A stretch of DNA of 35,808 nt from Methylovirgula sp. (lineage in GTDB: Bacteria > Pseudomonadota > Alphaproteobacteria > Rhizobiales > Beijerinckiaceae): positions 1 to 35,808 of the forward strand of contig JASHSB010000065.1 of assembly GCA_030036945.1 (NCBI GenBank). The letters run 5' to 3'. The notes under the pieces were generated by a model. That model did no database searches. It was not told where the DNA came from and worked only from the letters and a program-made list of their open reading frames with translations. Shown piece after piece: positions 1 to 7,591 of the stretch. The position numbers were made by a program, and so were the translations under genes. Every line of letters starts with the position of its first letter. The first letter of the stretch is position 1.

Positions 1-11
1 GGTCGGTTAGA

Positions 12-395
12 TCAACCAACTGGTCCCTTGATTGCCGCTTCGCGAAACGGACAATGACGGCAGCCGTTTCCGCAGCAATAACCGCGGTGCAAAAGATAAG
101 TTGCCGTAAAAACGATAGCCGATCCCTCTCTATAGTAATCTTTGCCTTCCGTGAGAAATGGTCTCCGGCTTGCCTCGTCTTTTCCTACGGTCGCGAATTT
201 GCTTCTACCGTCTGAGAAACTGCGCAAACATGCCGGACAAAGGCAGTCTGCAGCTCCGCTAGGAGATATTGCCGGCACTGCCGCGCACCAACACTTCTTC
301 TCTTTGCCCTGTGGCCCGCAAATAAAACTCCCGCCGCATATCCAGCAATTCTTTGGCGTGGGTTGATCGGGAAATGGACAGGAGGTCGTCGGCAT
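12..395 (-). CDS. Cysteine-rich CWC / DUF5522 protein
   Basis: Small soluble protein of 127 residues with 13 cysteines. The N-terminal half (about residues 15-60) has the spacing of the cysteine-rich CWC family, with CWICG, KKCWC and CLCPAC motifs. The C-terminal half (about 85-120) matches DUF5522, with a YREG..VFTATYLLHRGYCCG core followed by CRHCPF. The two families usually occur as separate small proteins, so this looks like a fusion. The cysteine clusters suggest Zn or Fe-S binding, but no function is known to me. The ORF track opens further upstream at 638, but that part would overlap the preceding gene; the ATG at 395 begins just before the first conserved cysteines. It lies 25 nt downstream of the BtuF-like gene on the same strand, so the two are probably cotranscribed. 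Confidence 0.8.
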   Translation of the reverse strand: MPTTSCPFPDQPTPKNCWICGGSFICGPQGKEKKCWCAAVPAISPSGAADCLCPACLRSFSDGRSKFATVGKDEASRRPFLTEGKDYYREGSAIVFTATYLLHRGYCCGNGCRHCPFREAAIKGPVG

Positions 396-420
396 TGTAG
401 TTCGTTTTTCGTTCGCCAGA

Positions 421-1410
421 TCAGCGCTGCGCCGCAAGGGGGCGCGCCACGGGCTCCGTGATCGGGAAGGATTCCAGCCTCCGAAAGGCATGCTCGGATC
501 CTCTCCAGTCAAAGACGGAGGGATGGAGGAGATGGGCCAGAAGCTGCGTTCCTTCGACGACTCTCGGCCCCGGCCGTGCGAAATAGGAGTTGGCATCCAC
601 GGCGTAGACGCGGTTTTCTCGGACGGCTGGGAGATCAAGCCAACCGGAGTAAGAGAATAAGCTTCGCGCGTGATTTGCGCTCTTCTCCAGATCGCAGCCG
701 CAAGGCATCACGAGCAGGATTTCAGGCGCCCAATTGAGAACTTGCTCCCATGGAATGCGGACGGAATCGGCGCCCTCGCGGCCCAATTCGTCGATACCGC
801 CGGCGATCCGCACCATCTCAGGGACCCAGTGACCGCTGCAGTAGACCGGGTCGATCCATTCCATGCAAAAAACCCGAGGCCGGCGTGACAACCCGCGCAC
901 CACGGCAGCGATCTCGTCCAATTTGGCGCGGCCGGTGGCGATCAAGGCTTCAGCCTGCCGCAAGCGGCCCGTCGCCTCGCCAAGCTCGCGAAGATTATCT
1001 TCTATCCCGCCGAGAGATTTTGGTGTCATCCAGAGAATCTGCGGCTTGCCCGGGAGCTGCTTCAAAAGCTGCGACACCTCGTTGCCTGAAGGTGCGCAAA
1101 CTTGGCAGAGATCCTGAGTCAGGATCAGGTCGGGAGCGATTTTCCGCATCAGCGCCTCGTCCACCTGGTAGAGGCTGAGGCCGTTGCGCAGCCGCTCGGC
1201 GACGGCCGAGTCGATCTCCCGTTGGCTCATAGTTTCAGTTGGCAGGACGCCGCGAACGACAATCGGCTTGCCTTTGATCTCCGGCGGATGATCGCACTCG
1301 TGGGTAACGCCCATCAGCCGGTCGCCCAATCCGAGCGCGCAAACCATCTCGGTAGCAGACGGGAGAAGCGAGACGATGCGTAGCGTAGTTATGGTGACTG
1401 GCGGCGTCAT
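421..1410 (-). CDS. BtuF-like cobalamin/metal receptor family protein
   Basis: Helical-backbone metal receptor fold (COG0614, BtuF/TroA-like) of 329 residues. The N-terminus RIVSLLPSATEMVCALGLGD is the hallmark first beta strand and helix of this superfamily. No signal peptide or lipobox precedes it and no btuCD permease genes are adjacent, so it is unlikely to be a standard periplasmic uptake receptor. It carries CQVC (C102, C105) and PCGC (C237, C239), which could bind a metal. An upstream TTG at 1482 would add 24 residues without resemblance to the family, so the ATG at 1410 is preferred; neither start has a strong Shine-Dalgarno. I saw no cobalamin-riboswitch box upstream. The substrate is unknown; cobalamin is only the family label. 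Confidence 0.8.
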   Translation of the reverse strand: MTPPVTITTLRIVSLLPSATEMVCALGLGDRLMGVTHECDHPPEIKGKPIVVRGVLPTETMSQREIDSAVAERLRNGLSLYQVDEALMRKIAPDLILTQDLCQVCAPSGNEVSQLLKQLPGKPQILWMTPKSLGGIEDNLRELGEATGRLRQAEALIATGRAKLDEIAAVVRGLSRRPRVFCMEWIDPVYCSGHWVPEMVRIAGGIDELGREGADSVRIPWEQVLNWAPEILLVMPCGCDLEKSANHARSLFSYSGWLDLPAVRENRVYAVDANSYFARPGPRVVEGTQLLAHLLHPSVFDWRGSEHAFRRLESFPITEPVARPLAAQR

Positions 1411-1641
1411 GTTTTGAGGATGCCGTTTAGGATCAATATCAACAGTTCGGATCGAGGCTTGAGCATGTCCATGCTCTTTCAAAATAGGGCCCTAAAAAAT
1501 AAACTTTTGAGTTCATCCTTTTGTTCGAAGGCGTCAAGTGGTTTCCGTGAAGTACCGCGCGACGTCGCCCGTTTTCTGGAAGAAGCGCCAAAGGCCTAAG
1601 CCGCAGGGGAACAGGCGACGCACAGGCAATCTTTCATGCCT

Positions 1642-1938
1642 TCATTTTGCGATAACGGTGCACCTTGCTCGTCGTGCACCCACGTCGCTTCGCAGCCGTT
1701 GAATTACGTTTCCGCGCTCGTCGATAACGAAGCGAAGGCGCCGGCCGGCGGAGAAAAACGTAAGCCGATAGCGGCCGCCGTCTCGGTCGACGCCGCGTTC
1801 GCATATGCTTGTGATCCGGCCTCCCCGCAGGCTCTCTCGCAGCAGAGACGGCGTTATCCCGAAACCCTCAGCGACGATCGTTGCATCGATTTGAATTGCG
1901 TCGCGCTCGATTTCGACCTTCGGCATCGGGTCAGTCAT
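1642..1938 (-). CDS. DUF6522 family protein
   Basis: Small soluble protein of 98 residues beginning MTDPMPKVEIERDAIQIDA. It resembles DUF6522 proteins, which occur beside denitrification and NO-response genes; the function is unknown. The region around GITPSLLRESLRGGRITSICERG looks like a small helix-turn DNA- or ligand-binding segment, followed by a beta-rich YRLTFFSAGRRLRFVID stretch. The ORF track extends to 2049, but that part overlaps the nnrS end; the ATG at 1938 lies 23 nt after the nnrS stop, so it is probably the second gene of an nnrS operon. A second in-frame ATG at 1926 is possible. Confidence 0.7.
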   Translation of the reverse strand: MTDPMPKVEIERDAIQIDATIVAEGFGITPSLLRESLRGGRITSICERGVDRDGGRYRLTFFSAGRRLRFVIDERGNVIQRLRSDVGARRARCTVIAK

Positions 1939-1961
1939 CTTCGCGCTCGCACGGTGGAAAG

Positions 1962-3191
1962 TCACGTCGGCGCATCGATTGCGGGCCTGCGTAGAGCGAC
2001 GAGCATCGGCCCGTAACGGCCGGCAAATATGGCGAAGCTCGCGATCCATAAAATCGCCGAGAAGGCCAGCAGCTGCAGCTGCGGTTCTCCATCGACGAAC
2101 GCGGCCACGATCCGCGTTACCGCCGAGACATTGATCGTTACGTAGAGCAATATCGTGAGTCCGTCCGCTTCGAGGGGCCGGCCGGTGTGGGCGAGAGAGA
2201 CCCGCGTCATTATTGCGAGCGCCATCGTGCCCATCGCGCCGGCGGTAAAGGCGTGGATGCCGGCGGCTAAGGGGAGCGCCGCGTCAAGAAGCGCCGCGCC
2301 GAGCAGCGCCGCGCCGATAACGATCCAAAGATAGCCGACGTGCAGGATAAGAAGCAAAGGCTCGGCGCGCGTCGCGTAGCCGTGCCAGTGCGTGACGTGG
2401 ATGAAGTTGAGCACAGCCGCCAGGAGCAACACGGCGCCGAAAATAGGCTGTCCGGGCGCGACGGCCCAGCCGATCAGGCCGGCGTGGAGCGCTCCTAACG
2501 CAACGCGGTCGAGCAACCCGTGCGTGGCAGGCGGCTTGGCGATGCCGCGTGCCAGCAGCCAGTTGCGCGTGAAGAGCGGAACGATCTTGGTGCCGACGAC
2601 GGAGATCAGAATAACGATCGTCGAAAGGCCCAGGCGCCAACCGAGACCCCGCGGCACGTCGAATCCGCCAACCTGAAGAAACATCAGCAGATCGGCGACG
2701 CACAGCAACGCGACGGGCATCGGCAGGAGGAGGTTGTGCCAGCTTCGCGCCGCAACGATATCCCGAGCGACGACGATACAAAGTGCAGCGGGGAAGGCGA
2801 TATCGAGGACGGCCGCGAGCCAGAGTGGAACGAAAGTTGAGAAGAGACAGGCAATGCGTCCGACGAGCCAGAATGTGACGAGGCACGCAAGCGGCTTGCC
2901 TTGCAGCGGCGCACGACCGGTCCAGTTCGGGATGGCCGTAAGCAGGAAGCCGGCAATCGCCGCGCCCACGTAGCCGAACAGCATTTCGTGGATGTGCCAA
3001 GTCAGTGGATCGAACCGGCTCGGCACGGCGAAGCCGGAGACCAGTATCAAAATCCACAGAAGAACTGTAAGCGCGGACCAAATGCCGGCGGCGAGAAAGA
3101 ACGGCCGAAAGCCCAAGGAAAGAATCGCCGACCGCTCATTCCGCCGCATGCCGTAGCGGGAAATCGACCGGCCGTCCGTAACGTCGCTCAT
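1962..3191 (-). CDS. nnrS: NnrS family haem-copper membrane protein
   Basis: Integral membrane protein of 409 residues with about twelve hydrophobic helices. NnrS proteins protect against nitric oxide and nitrosative stress and are reported to bind haem and copper. Family signatures seen are LSLGFRPFFLAAGIWSAL near the N-terminus, WHIHEMLFGYVGAAIAGFLL (residues about 65-84) with conserved histidines, IPNWTGR, and THWHGY and GAMGTMALAIMTR in the C-terminal half. A palindrome resembling the NsrR operator lies about 94 nt upstream of the ATG. DUF6522 follows by 23 nt. Together with the divergent nsrR-like gene and the sNOR operon this indicates a job in NO tolerance. Confidence 0.93.
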   Translation of the reverse strand: MSDVTDGRSISRYGMRRNERSAILSLGFRPFFLAAGIWSALTVLLWILILVSGFAVPSRFDPLTWHIHEMLFGYVGAAIAGFLLTAIPNWTGRAPLQGKPLACLVTFWLVGRIACLFSTFVPLWLAAVLDIAFPAALCIVVARDIVAARSWHNLLLPMPVALLCVADLLMFLQVGGFDVPRGLGWRLGLSTIVILISVVGTKIVPLFTRNWLLARGIAKPPATHGLLDRVALGALHAGLIGWAVAPGQPIFGAVLLLAAVLNFIHVTHWHGYATRAEPLLLILHVGYLWIVIGAALLGAALLDAALPLAAGIHAFTAGAMGTMALAIMTRVSLAHTGRPLEADGLTILLYVTINVSAVTRIVAAFVDGEPQLQLLAFSAILWIASFAIFAGRYGPMLVALRRPAIDAPT

Positions 3192-3284
3192 ATTGTCCCA
3201 TCAAACGCCGGCCTTTCCGGCGCAACTTCTCAACGTCCATTCCGATTTATGAGCGGCGCATCCAGCCCGCCGACCGCGGCTCAA

Positions 3285-3307
3285 TAGGTATATATAAAAT
3301 GCATCTT
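3285..3307. promoter_or_regulatory. Putative NsrR operator upstream of nnrS
   Basis: The right arm AAATGCATCTT (3297-3307) is identical to the half-site of the known NsrR consensus (AAGATGyATTT-N-AAATrCATCTT). The left arm TAGGTATATAT matches it at 7 of 11 positions. The site is in an AT-rich stretch 94 nt before the nnrS start and shares ATGCATCTTAT with the site before norS. Assignment rests on consensus match only. Confidence 0.6.
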
Positions 3308-3339
3308 ATTGGAAATATGTCAAGCCTGGGCCGCTCGTC

Positions 3340-3723
3340 TTACTTTTCGGGAGAGTGAGAATTCTTGACCGCGTGGTCGCGTAGATAATCGGCGAGCGCG
3401 ACGGCATTGTTACGTTGACGATCGCGCGCCGCAAAAAGTAAGGTGAGGCGTTCGTGCTTCGCCATTTCAACAAGATCTCGGATCAATACGCTCTGTGCGT
3501 CAAGTTCGCGGCGATAGCGGCGGCAAAACTCGTCCCAGCGTCCCGGTTTATGCCCGAACCACTGGCGGAGCTCGGCGCTGGGCGCGACATCCTTCAGCCA
3601 GACACGCAGCGCAGCGGTTTCTTTCGCGACGCCGCGCGGCCAAATCCGATCGACCAACACACGGGCGCCGTCTTCGGAATCAACCGGATCGTAGATGCGT
3701 TTGGTACAGATTTCGATGTGCAT
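3340..3723 (-). CDS. DUF488 family protein
   Basis: Soluble protein of 127 residues starting MHIEICTKRIYDP. It has the DUF488 core: a KRIYDPVDSEDGARVLVDR strand-helix, IWPRG, WLKDVAPSAELRQWFGH, and a C-terminal LTLLFAARD followed by a NNAVALADYL helix. The biochemical role of the family is unknown. The longer ORF opening at 3882 would run over the nsrR promoter region, so the ATG at 3723 is preferred. It is divergent from the nsrR-like gene (144 nt shared intergenic region) and lies upstream of nnrS on the same strand, but nnrS seems to have its own promoter and operator in the gap. Confidence 0.85.
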   Translation of the reverse strand: MHIEICTKRIYDPVDSEDGARVLVDRIWPRGVAKETAALRVWLKDVAPSAELRQWFGHKPGRWDEFCRRYRRELDAQSVLIRDLVEMAKHERLTLLFAARDRQRNNAVALADYLRDHAVKNSHSPEK

Positions 3724-3867
3724 CCGAGTGTGTGGCCGGCGGATAATTGCGTCGCGGCGCGGCGATCCCGTGACGATGGTAATAGATACACTTACGATAG
3801 TTCTTATACATTGCCGTTGGCGCCGGCAAGCGATAAGCTTGCCGAATACGGTTCCGGAGATAGAGGC

Positions 3868-4311
3868 ATGCGACTCACCCACTATACGGACTATTCCCTA
3901 CGTGTCCTCATCTATCTTAGCCTTCAGCAGGATCGATTGAGTTCGATCCGGGAGATCGCGGACGCCTATGAAATATCCGAAAGCCATCTGATGAAGGTGG
4001 TTCAAGCGCTCGGCCAATTCGGCTACGTGGCGACACTGCGCGGCCGCGGCGGCGGTCTCAAGCTTGCCAAGCCGCCAAGCGAGATCAATCTCGGCGAGGT
4101 CGTACGCAATACAGAAGACGATCTAGCTCTGGTCGAATGCTTCTCAAGCGCCTCGGAGTGCAAAATTGCCGGCCCCTGTCGGCTCACACACGTGCTAAGA
4201 AAAGCACTCGAAGCGTTCCTGCAGGTCCTCGATGAATATACGGTGGCCGATCTTCTGCGGCCAAAATCGAGTTCCTTGAAGGCGAGTCTCGGATTGATAG
4301 CCGCTTCCTGA
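3868..4311 (+). CDS. nsrR: Rrf2 family regulator, NsrR-like
   Basis: Rrf2-type winged-helix transcription factor of 147 residues. The N-terminus MRLTHYTDYSLRVLIYLSLQ and the recognition region ISESHLMKVVQALGQFGYV are typical, as is GRGGGLKLA for the wing. Three cysteines, C91, C98 and C104 (C-x6-C-x5-C), occupy the place of the NsrR Fe-S ligands, and D8 matches the aspartate ligand known in Streptomyces NsrR. An NO-sensing 4Fe-4S repressor is therefore likely. GGAG lies about 11 nt before the ATG. The ORF track opens far upstream (3454) across the DUF488 gene, which is spurious. Context supports the call: nnrS on one side, an NO reductase-like operon on the other, each preceded by an NsrR-type palindrome. 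IscR/RirA-type identity is less likely. Confidence 0.85.
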   Translation: MRLTHYTDYSLRVLIYLSLQQDRLSSIREIADAYEISESHLMKVVQALGQFGYVATLRGRGGGLKLAKPPSEINLGEVVRNTEDDLALVECFSSASECKIAGPCRLTHVLRKALEAFLQVLDEYTVADLLRPKSSSLKASLGLIAAS

Positions 4312-4353
4312 GCGGTCTCGACAAATAGCTTGATCGCCGCACGTCCGTATTAT

Positions 4354-4376
4354 AACATGCATACCGTATGCATCTT
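4354..4376. promoter_or_regulatory. Putative NsrR operator before norS operon
   Basis: AACATGCATAC-C-GTATGCATCTT: the core ATGCATA-CCG-TATGCAT is a perfect inverted repeat. The arms match the NsrR consensus half-site AAGATGCATTT at 8 of 11 (left) and, reading the complement, 9 of 11 (right). It ends 13 nt before the ATG of the operon and overlaps a TATAAC stretch (4351-4356) that could be a -10 element. That position fits repression by promoter occlusion. Confidence 0.7.
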
Positions 4377-4389
4377 ATAGGGGGACGCG

Positions 4390-4923
4390 ATGATCCAAGA
4401 CGTGGTGTGGGACGTTTCAATCGCGCTCATGGGATCGCTCGCCGCGGTGTTTGCCGGCGTGGCGGCGGGCGCCGAAGTTCCCCTGACGAATTACGGCCCG
4501 GCGATCGCATCCGCCTATCGCCTGCGAACCTGGCTCTTCGCGTTGGCGGTCGTCGTTCTCGTCGGCGTGAATTATCGCGCCCTTGGTGCGCTGCCTTACA
4601 TAGCGAACCCCGCCGAACAATTGGGCTTGGCGGTAAAGCGCGCCGATGCGAGCGGTCAACAATGGTCGTGGACGGTTCAGCCCAATAGTTTCGTGGTCGG
4701 CCAGACCGTCGAATTCTACGTCACCAGCAAGGACGTGAACCACGGCTTCGGACTTTACGATCCGCACATGCACCTGGTCGCCCAAACGCAGGCGATGCCG
4801 GGTTTTACTAACGTCCTGCGCTACACGTTCACCGAGGCCGGAACTTATCAGGTTCTGTGCCTCGAATATTGTGGGCTCGGACATCACCTCATGAACACGC
4901 AGATCAACGTCGCCGCGCACTAA
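4390..4923 (+). CDS. norS: CuA subunit II of sNOR-type nitric oxide reductase
   Basis: Membrane-anchored cupredoxin of 177 residues, much shorter than cytochrome c oxidase subunit II. One or two N-terminal hydrophobic segments (about 8-28 and 47-62) precede a periplasmic domain. The CuA ligand set is complete: H118 in KDVNHGFG, then C157, C161, H165 and M168 in CLEYCGLGHHLM. It would accept electrons from cytochrome c and pass them to subunit I. It opens the five-gene operon downstream of an NsrR-type site; the next ATG follows 24 nt after its stop. The order CuA subunit, subunit I, SenC, membrane protein matches, from memory, the norSY-senC-orf1 cluster of ammonia oxidisers. A B-type oxidase subunit II is the alternative. 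Confidence 0.78.
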   Translation: MIQDVVWDVSIALMGSLAAVFAGVAAGAEVPLTNYGPAIASAYRLRTWLFALAVVVLVGVNYRALGALPYIANPAEQLGLAVKRADASGQQWSWTVQPNSFVVGQTVEFYVTSKDVNHGFGLYDPHMHLVAQTQAMPGFTNVLRYTFTEAGTYQVLCLEYCGLGHHLMNTQINVAAH

Positions 4924-4947
4924 GCCGGTGCGGCCGGGGAGGACGCC

Positions 4948-6402
4948 ATGACCGGTATCGAAGCTGTCGGAAGCCGCAGCAGGATCAATGCAACCGCCGC
5001 GGTACGCGCCTATCTCGCGACCTGCGGGATCGTTCTCTTGCTGATGATGTTGCTCGGACTGACCATGCGGCTCGCGCAGGCGCAGTGGATCGATGTCGAG
5101 CCAAATTTATTCTACGTCGTCATGACGATGCATGGCGCTGGAATGGTCGGCATTGCCGGCCTCGGGGGCGCCGCCGTGATGTGGCACTTCGTTCGTCGCT
5201 ATGTCCCGGTCAGCACCGCTATTTTCGTCGCCAATCTTGTCTTCTTCCTGATCGGCGCGGCGCTGATTCTCGGCGCCGGGTTCATCGGTGGCTTCGCCGG
5301 CGCGTGGACCTTCCTGTATCCGCTGCCGGGCCATTCCGGCGGCCTGTGGTCCGCGAACGGCGCGGCCGCCTATATGGCGGGCCTCCTGGTCATCGGCGTC
5401 GGCTTCCTGCTGCTCCATCTCGACATCGCGCGCGGCATCATCTCCATCTATGGCGGTCTCGGCGCCGGGCTCGGCGTCAAGCAAGCCTTCGGCTTCGCGC
5501 CGGAGAAGGATGGGCCGCCGCCGGCGGTCGCCGCTGCGACCATGGCGGCAATCTCTAACGTCATCGGTATTGTCGTCGGCGCTGTCGTGCTGATTCTGTC
5601 GCTCGTCAATCTCTATGCGCCGAGCTTCACATTCAACACGTTGGCAGCGAAGAATTTGATCTATTATTTCGGTCACACGTTCATCAACGTGACGATCTAC
5701 ATGGCGGTTATCGCTGTATATGAAATTCTGCCCGTCTACACGCATCGGGCCTGGAAAACGAACCGCGTTTTCTACCTCGCTTGGGTGCTTTCGACGTTGA
5801 TGGTGCTGACTGTCTATCCGCATCACTTACTGATGGACTTCGCCATGCCGACCTCGATCCTCGTCGCCGGCCAGATCATCTCCTGGCTGAGCGGCCTGCC
5901 GGTGCTACTCGTCACGGCTTTTGGAGCTTTGACCAACGTTTATCGATCCGGCCTCAAATGGGACGCGGCGGCGGGGTTGGTCTTTATGGGCGTCGCCGGT
6001 TGGGCGATCGGCATCATTCCCGCCGTTGCCGACGGAACTATCCCGGTGAACAGCGTCATGCACAATACGCAATGGGTACCCGGTCATTTCCATACCTATC
6101 TCCTGCTTGGCATGATGGCGATGATGCTCGGTTTCATGACCTATTTGGCCGGTCCGAAATCGCCTTCCCACCTGGCGCCGGCAGGGGTGTGGCTTTACCT
6201 CATTGGCGGCACGACCTTCGTCCTTGCCTTTCTCGCCGCCGGCAGCGCCAGCGTCCCGCGTCGCTATGCGGTGCACTTGCCCGCGTGGCTTGCCTATGAT
6301 CGCGCCGGATCGATCGGAGCGAGCCTTGCGGTCGCGGGCGCATTGATCCTGATCGTACGATTTCTCGTTTCGTTGCGATCGCCAATCGACGCCACGCCGT
6401 GA
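4948..6402 (+). CDS. norY: Heme-copper subunit I, sNOR-type NO reductase
   Basis: Polytopic heme-copper superfamily catalytic subunit of 484 residues with about twelve helices. All six metal histidines can be placed: H62 in MHGAGM and H382 (low-spin haem), H380 in NTQWVPGHFHTY (active-site haem), and H243 in FGHTFINVTIY plus H292/H293 in YPHHLLMDF (copper B). In oxygen reductases the helix VI motif is GHPEVY, with the catalytic Tyr four residues after the His; here position 247 is Asn. Loss of that Tyr argues for NO rather than O2 reduction. NTxWVPGHFH resembles B-family enzymes. Its TGA overlaps the GTG of senC. The gene probably forms with norS a cytochrome-c-dependent NO reductase under NsrR control. 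Name from gene order and active site; activity is untested. Confidence 0.78.
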   Translation: MTGIEAVGSRSRINATAAVRAYLATCGIVLLLMMLLGLTMRLAQAQWIDVEPNLFYVVMTMHGAGMVGIAGLGGAAVMWHFVRRYVPVSTAIFVANLVFFLIGAALILGAGFIGGFAGAWTFLYPLPGHSGGLWSANGAAAYMAGLLVIGVGFLLLHLDIARGIISIYGGLGAGLGVKQAFGFAPEKDGPPPAVAAATMAAISNVIGIVVGAVVLILSLVNLYAPSFTFNTLAAKNLIYYFGHTFINVTIYMAVIAVYEILPVYTHRAWKTNRVFYLAWVLSTLMVLTVYPHHLLMDFAMPTSILVAGQIISWLSGLPVLLVTAFGALTNVYRSGLKWDAAAGLVFMGVAGWAIGIIPAVADGTIPVNSVMHNTQWVPGHFHTYLLLGMMAMMLGFMTYLAGPKSPSHLAPAGVWLYLIGGTTFVLAFLAAGSASVPRRYAVHLPAWLAYDRAGSIGASLAVAGALILIVRFLVSLRSPIDATP

Positions 6403-6983
6403 CCCGCGGCTTTGCCCTTCTTCTCGGCCTCGTGTTGTGTGTGGGGGTTGGCGCGCTTGCCTGGGCTACGGAAGGATTTCGCGTCATCACGAGCCAAGGC
6501 GCGCGGCAGCTTTCGATCGCGCGCCATCCGATTCCAGTCCCGAACGTGCGGCTCGTCGATCAGGACGGACATACATTCTCCTTCGCCGATTATCGCGGCA
6601 GAACAATTCTTGTCGATTTCATCTATACGCGCTGCCCGAGGCTTTGCGGCGTGCTCGGCGACGATTTTCGCCAGGCCTTCTCGCGATCCGATGCCAAGAA
6701 CGACCGCGTTGCGTTCCTCAGCATCAGTTTCGATCGGGCCGACGACCGTGACACGCTGCGATTTTATGCCGATCGCTATGCGGCGAAGACGCCGGGCTGG
6801 CGCGTCGCGATGCCTTGCGACGCACACGGTCTTTCGACATTGTTGCAAACATTCGGGATTACCGTCATCTCCGACGGCATGGGCGGATTCGTGCATGACG
6901 GCACGATCTATCTCGTGGACGAAAGCGGACGCCTTGCTCGTATCCTCGATCCCGGTACACGCATTGCGGCAGGGCATCCATGA
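6399..6983 (+). CDS. senC: SenC/Sco copper chaperone
   Basis: Thioredoxin-fold copper chaperone of 194 residues. One N-terminal hydrophobic segment (about 4-22) would export or anchor it in the periplasm. The copper site is complete: C79 and C83 in RCPRLCG, and H166 in GFVHDGTIYLVD. Sco proteins insert copper into, or reduce, the CuA site of subunit II, which fits its place after norSY. The GTG start overlaps the norY stop by four bases (GTGA), and its own stop overlaps the next start (ATGA). Translational coupling is likely. Confidence 0.88.
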   Translation: MTRGFALLLGLVLCVGVGALAWATEGFRVITSQGARQLSIARHPIPVPNVRLVDQDGHTFSFADYRGRTILVDFIYTRCPRLCGVLGDDFRQAFSRSDAKNDRVAFLSISFDRADDRDTLRFYADRYAAKTPGWRVAMPCDAHGLSTLLQTFGITVISDGMGGFVHDGTIYLVDESGRLARILDPGTRIAAGHP

Positions 6984-7591
6984 ATACGACGCGCGCGTTG
7001 GTCCCCGTCGCTTGGGGGATGCTGTGGATTGCGCGCGCGCCGCTCGAACACGAAATGGCGCTGCATATGGCCGTGCAGCTGCCCTTGCTGATCGGCGTTG
7101 GCTATATGCTCGCGACCTTTTTGCGCCCGTATGAACCGCGCTGGTTCGCCGAGTCCGACTGGCTCGGTATTCCCGGGCTGCTGCTCGTCGTTTTTGCGAC
7201 ATCCTTCTGGATGTTGCCGCGCATGCTCGACTTGGCGCTCTCCGAGCCTTGGATCGACTCCGCCAAGTTCGCAAGCTTGCCCTTGCTTGCCGGCTTGCCT
7301 TTGGGCTCGAGCTGGCCCCGGATGCCGGGACTTGGCCGCGCCTTCCTGTGGGCGAATTTTATTCCGAAGCTTGGCGCCATCGGCGGCCTTTACCTTGCCG
7401 CCCCGACGCGACTTTGCGCCTACTACCGACTGGACCAGCAGGCGGCCGCCGGCATTGCACTGATCGCGGTCGCGATCGTGCTTGGGACTTGCTGGTCTGT
7501 CATCGTGTTTGTCGGATCGCCGCCGTTCTGGTCGCGAGCCGGCATACGGCGGCAACGCGCGCGGCACGAAATTCTCGAGGCCGGCGAATGA
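6980..7591 (+). CDS. Membrane protein of sNOR operon (orf1-like)
   Basis: Predicted membrane protein of 203 residues with about five hydrophobic segments (roughly 5-20, 29-48, 62-80, 97-110 plus 120-142, and 157-180). The region LEHEMALHMAVQLPLL recalls the histidine-containing first helices of CtaG/Caa3_CtaG assembly factors, so a role in metal-centre assembly is possible but unproven. It starts within the senC stop (ATGA) and ends within the start of the haemoglobin gene (ATGA). Position suggests it corresponds to the orf1 that follows senC in norSY clusters. No catalytic motif recognised. Confidence 0.72.
   Translation: MNTTRALVPVAWGMLWIARAPLEHEMALHMAVQLPLLIGVGYMLATFLRPYEPRWFAESDWLGIPGLLLVVFATSFWMLPRMLDLALSEPWIDSAKFASLPLLAGLPLGSSWPRMPGLGRAFLWANFIPKLGAIGGLYLAAPTRLCAYYRLDQQAAAGIALIAVAIVLGTCWSVIVFVGSPPFWSRAGIRRQRARHEILEAGE

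Noticed and set aside
1414-1599. 61-codon plus-strand ORF
   Set aside because: No recognisable homology, overlaps the 5-prime part of the BtuF-like gene, and no ribosome binding site.
1411-1641. Cobalamin riboswitch upstream of the BtuF-like gene
   Set aside because: No B12-box-like sequence was seen on the minus strand in this gap, and no uptake genes are present.
3781-3815. Third NsrR operator before nsrR
   Set aside because: The AT-rich stretch lacks the ATGCAT core and symmetry of the other two sites.
4390-6402. Annotation as ordinary cytochrome c oxidase subunits II and I
   Set aside because: The CuA and heme-copper histidines fit, but the active-site Tyr is Asn, subunit II is very short, there is no subunit III, and the context is NsrR/NnrS/globin.
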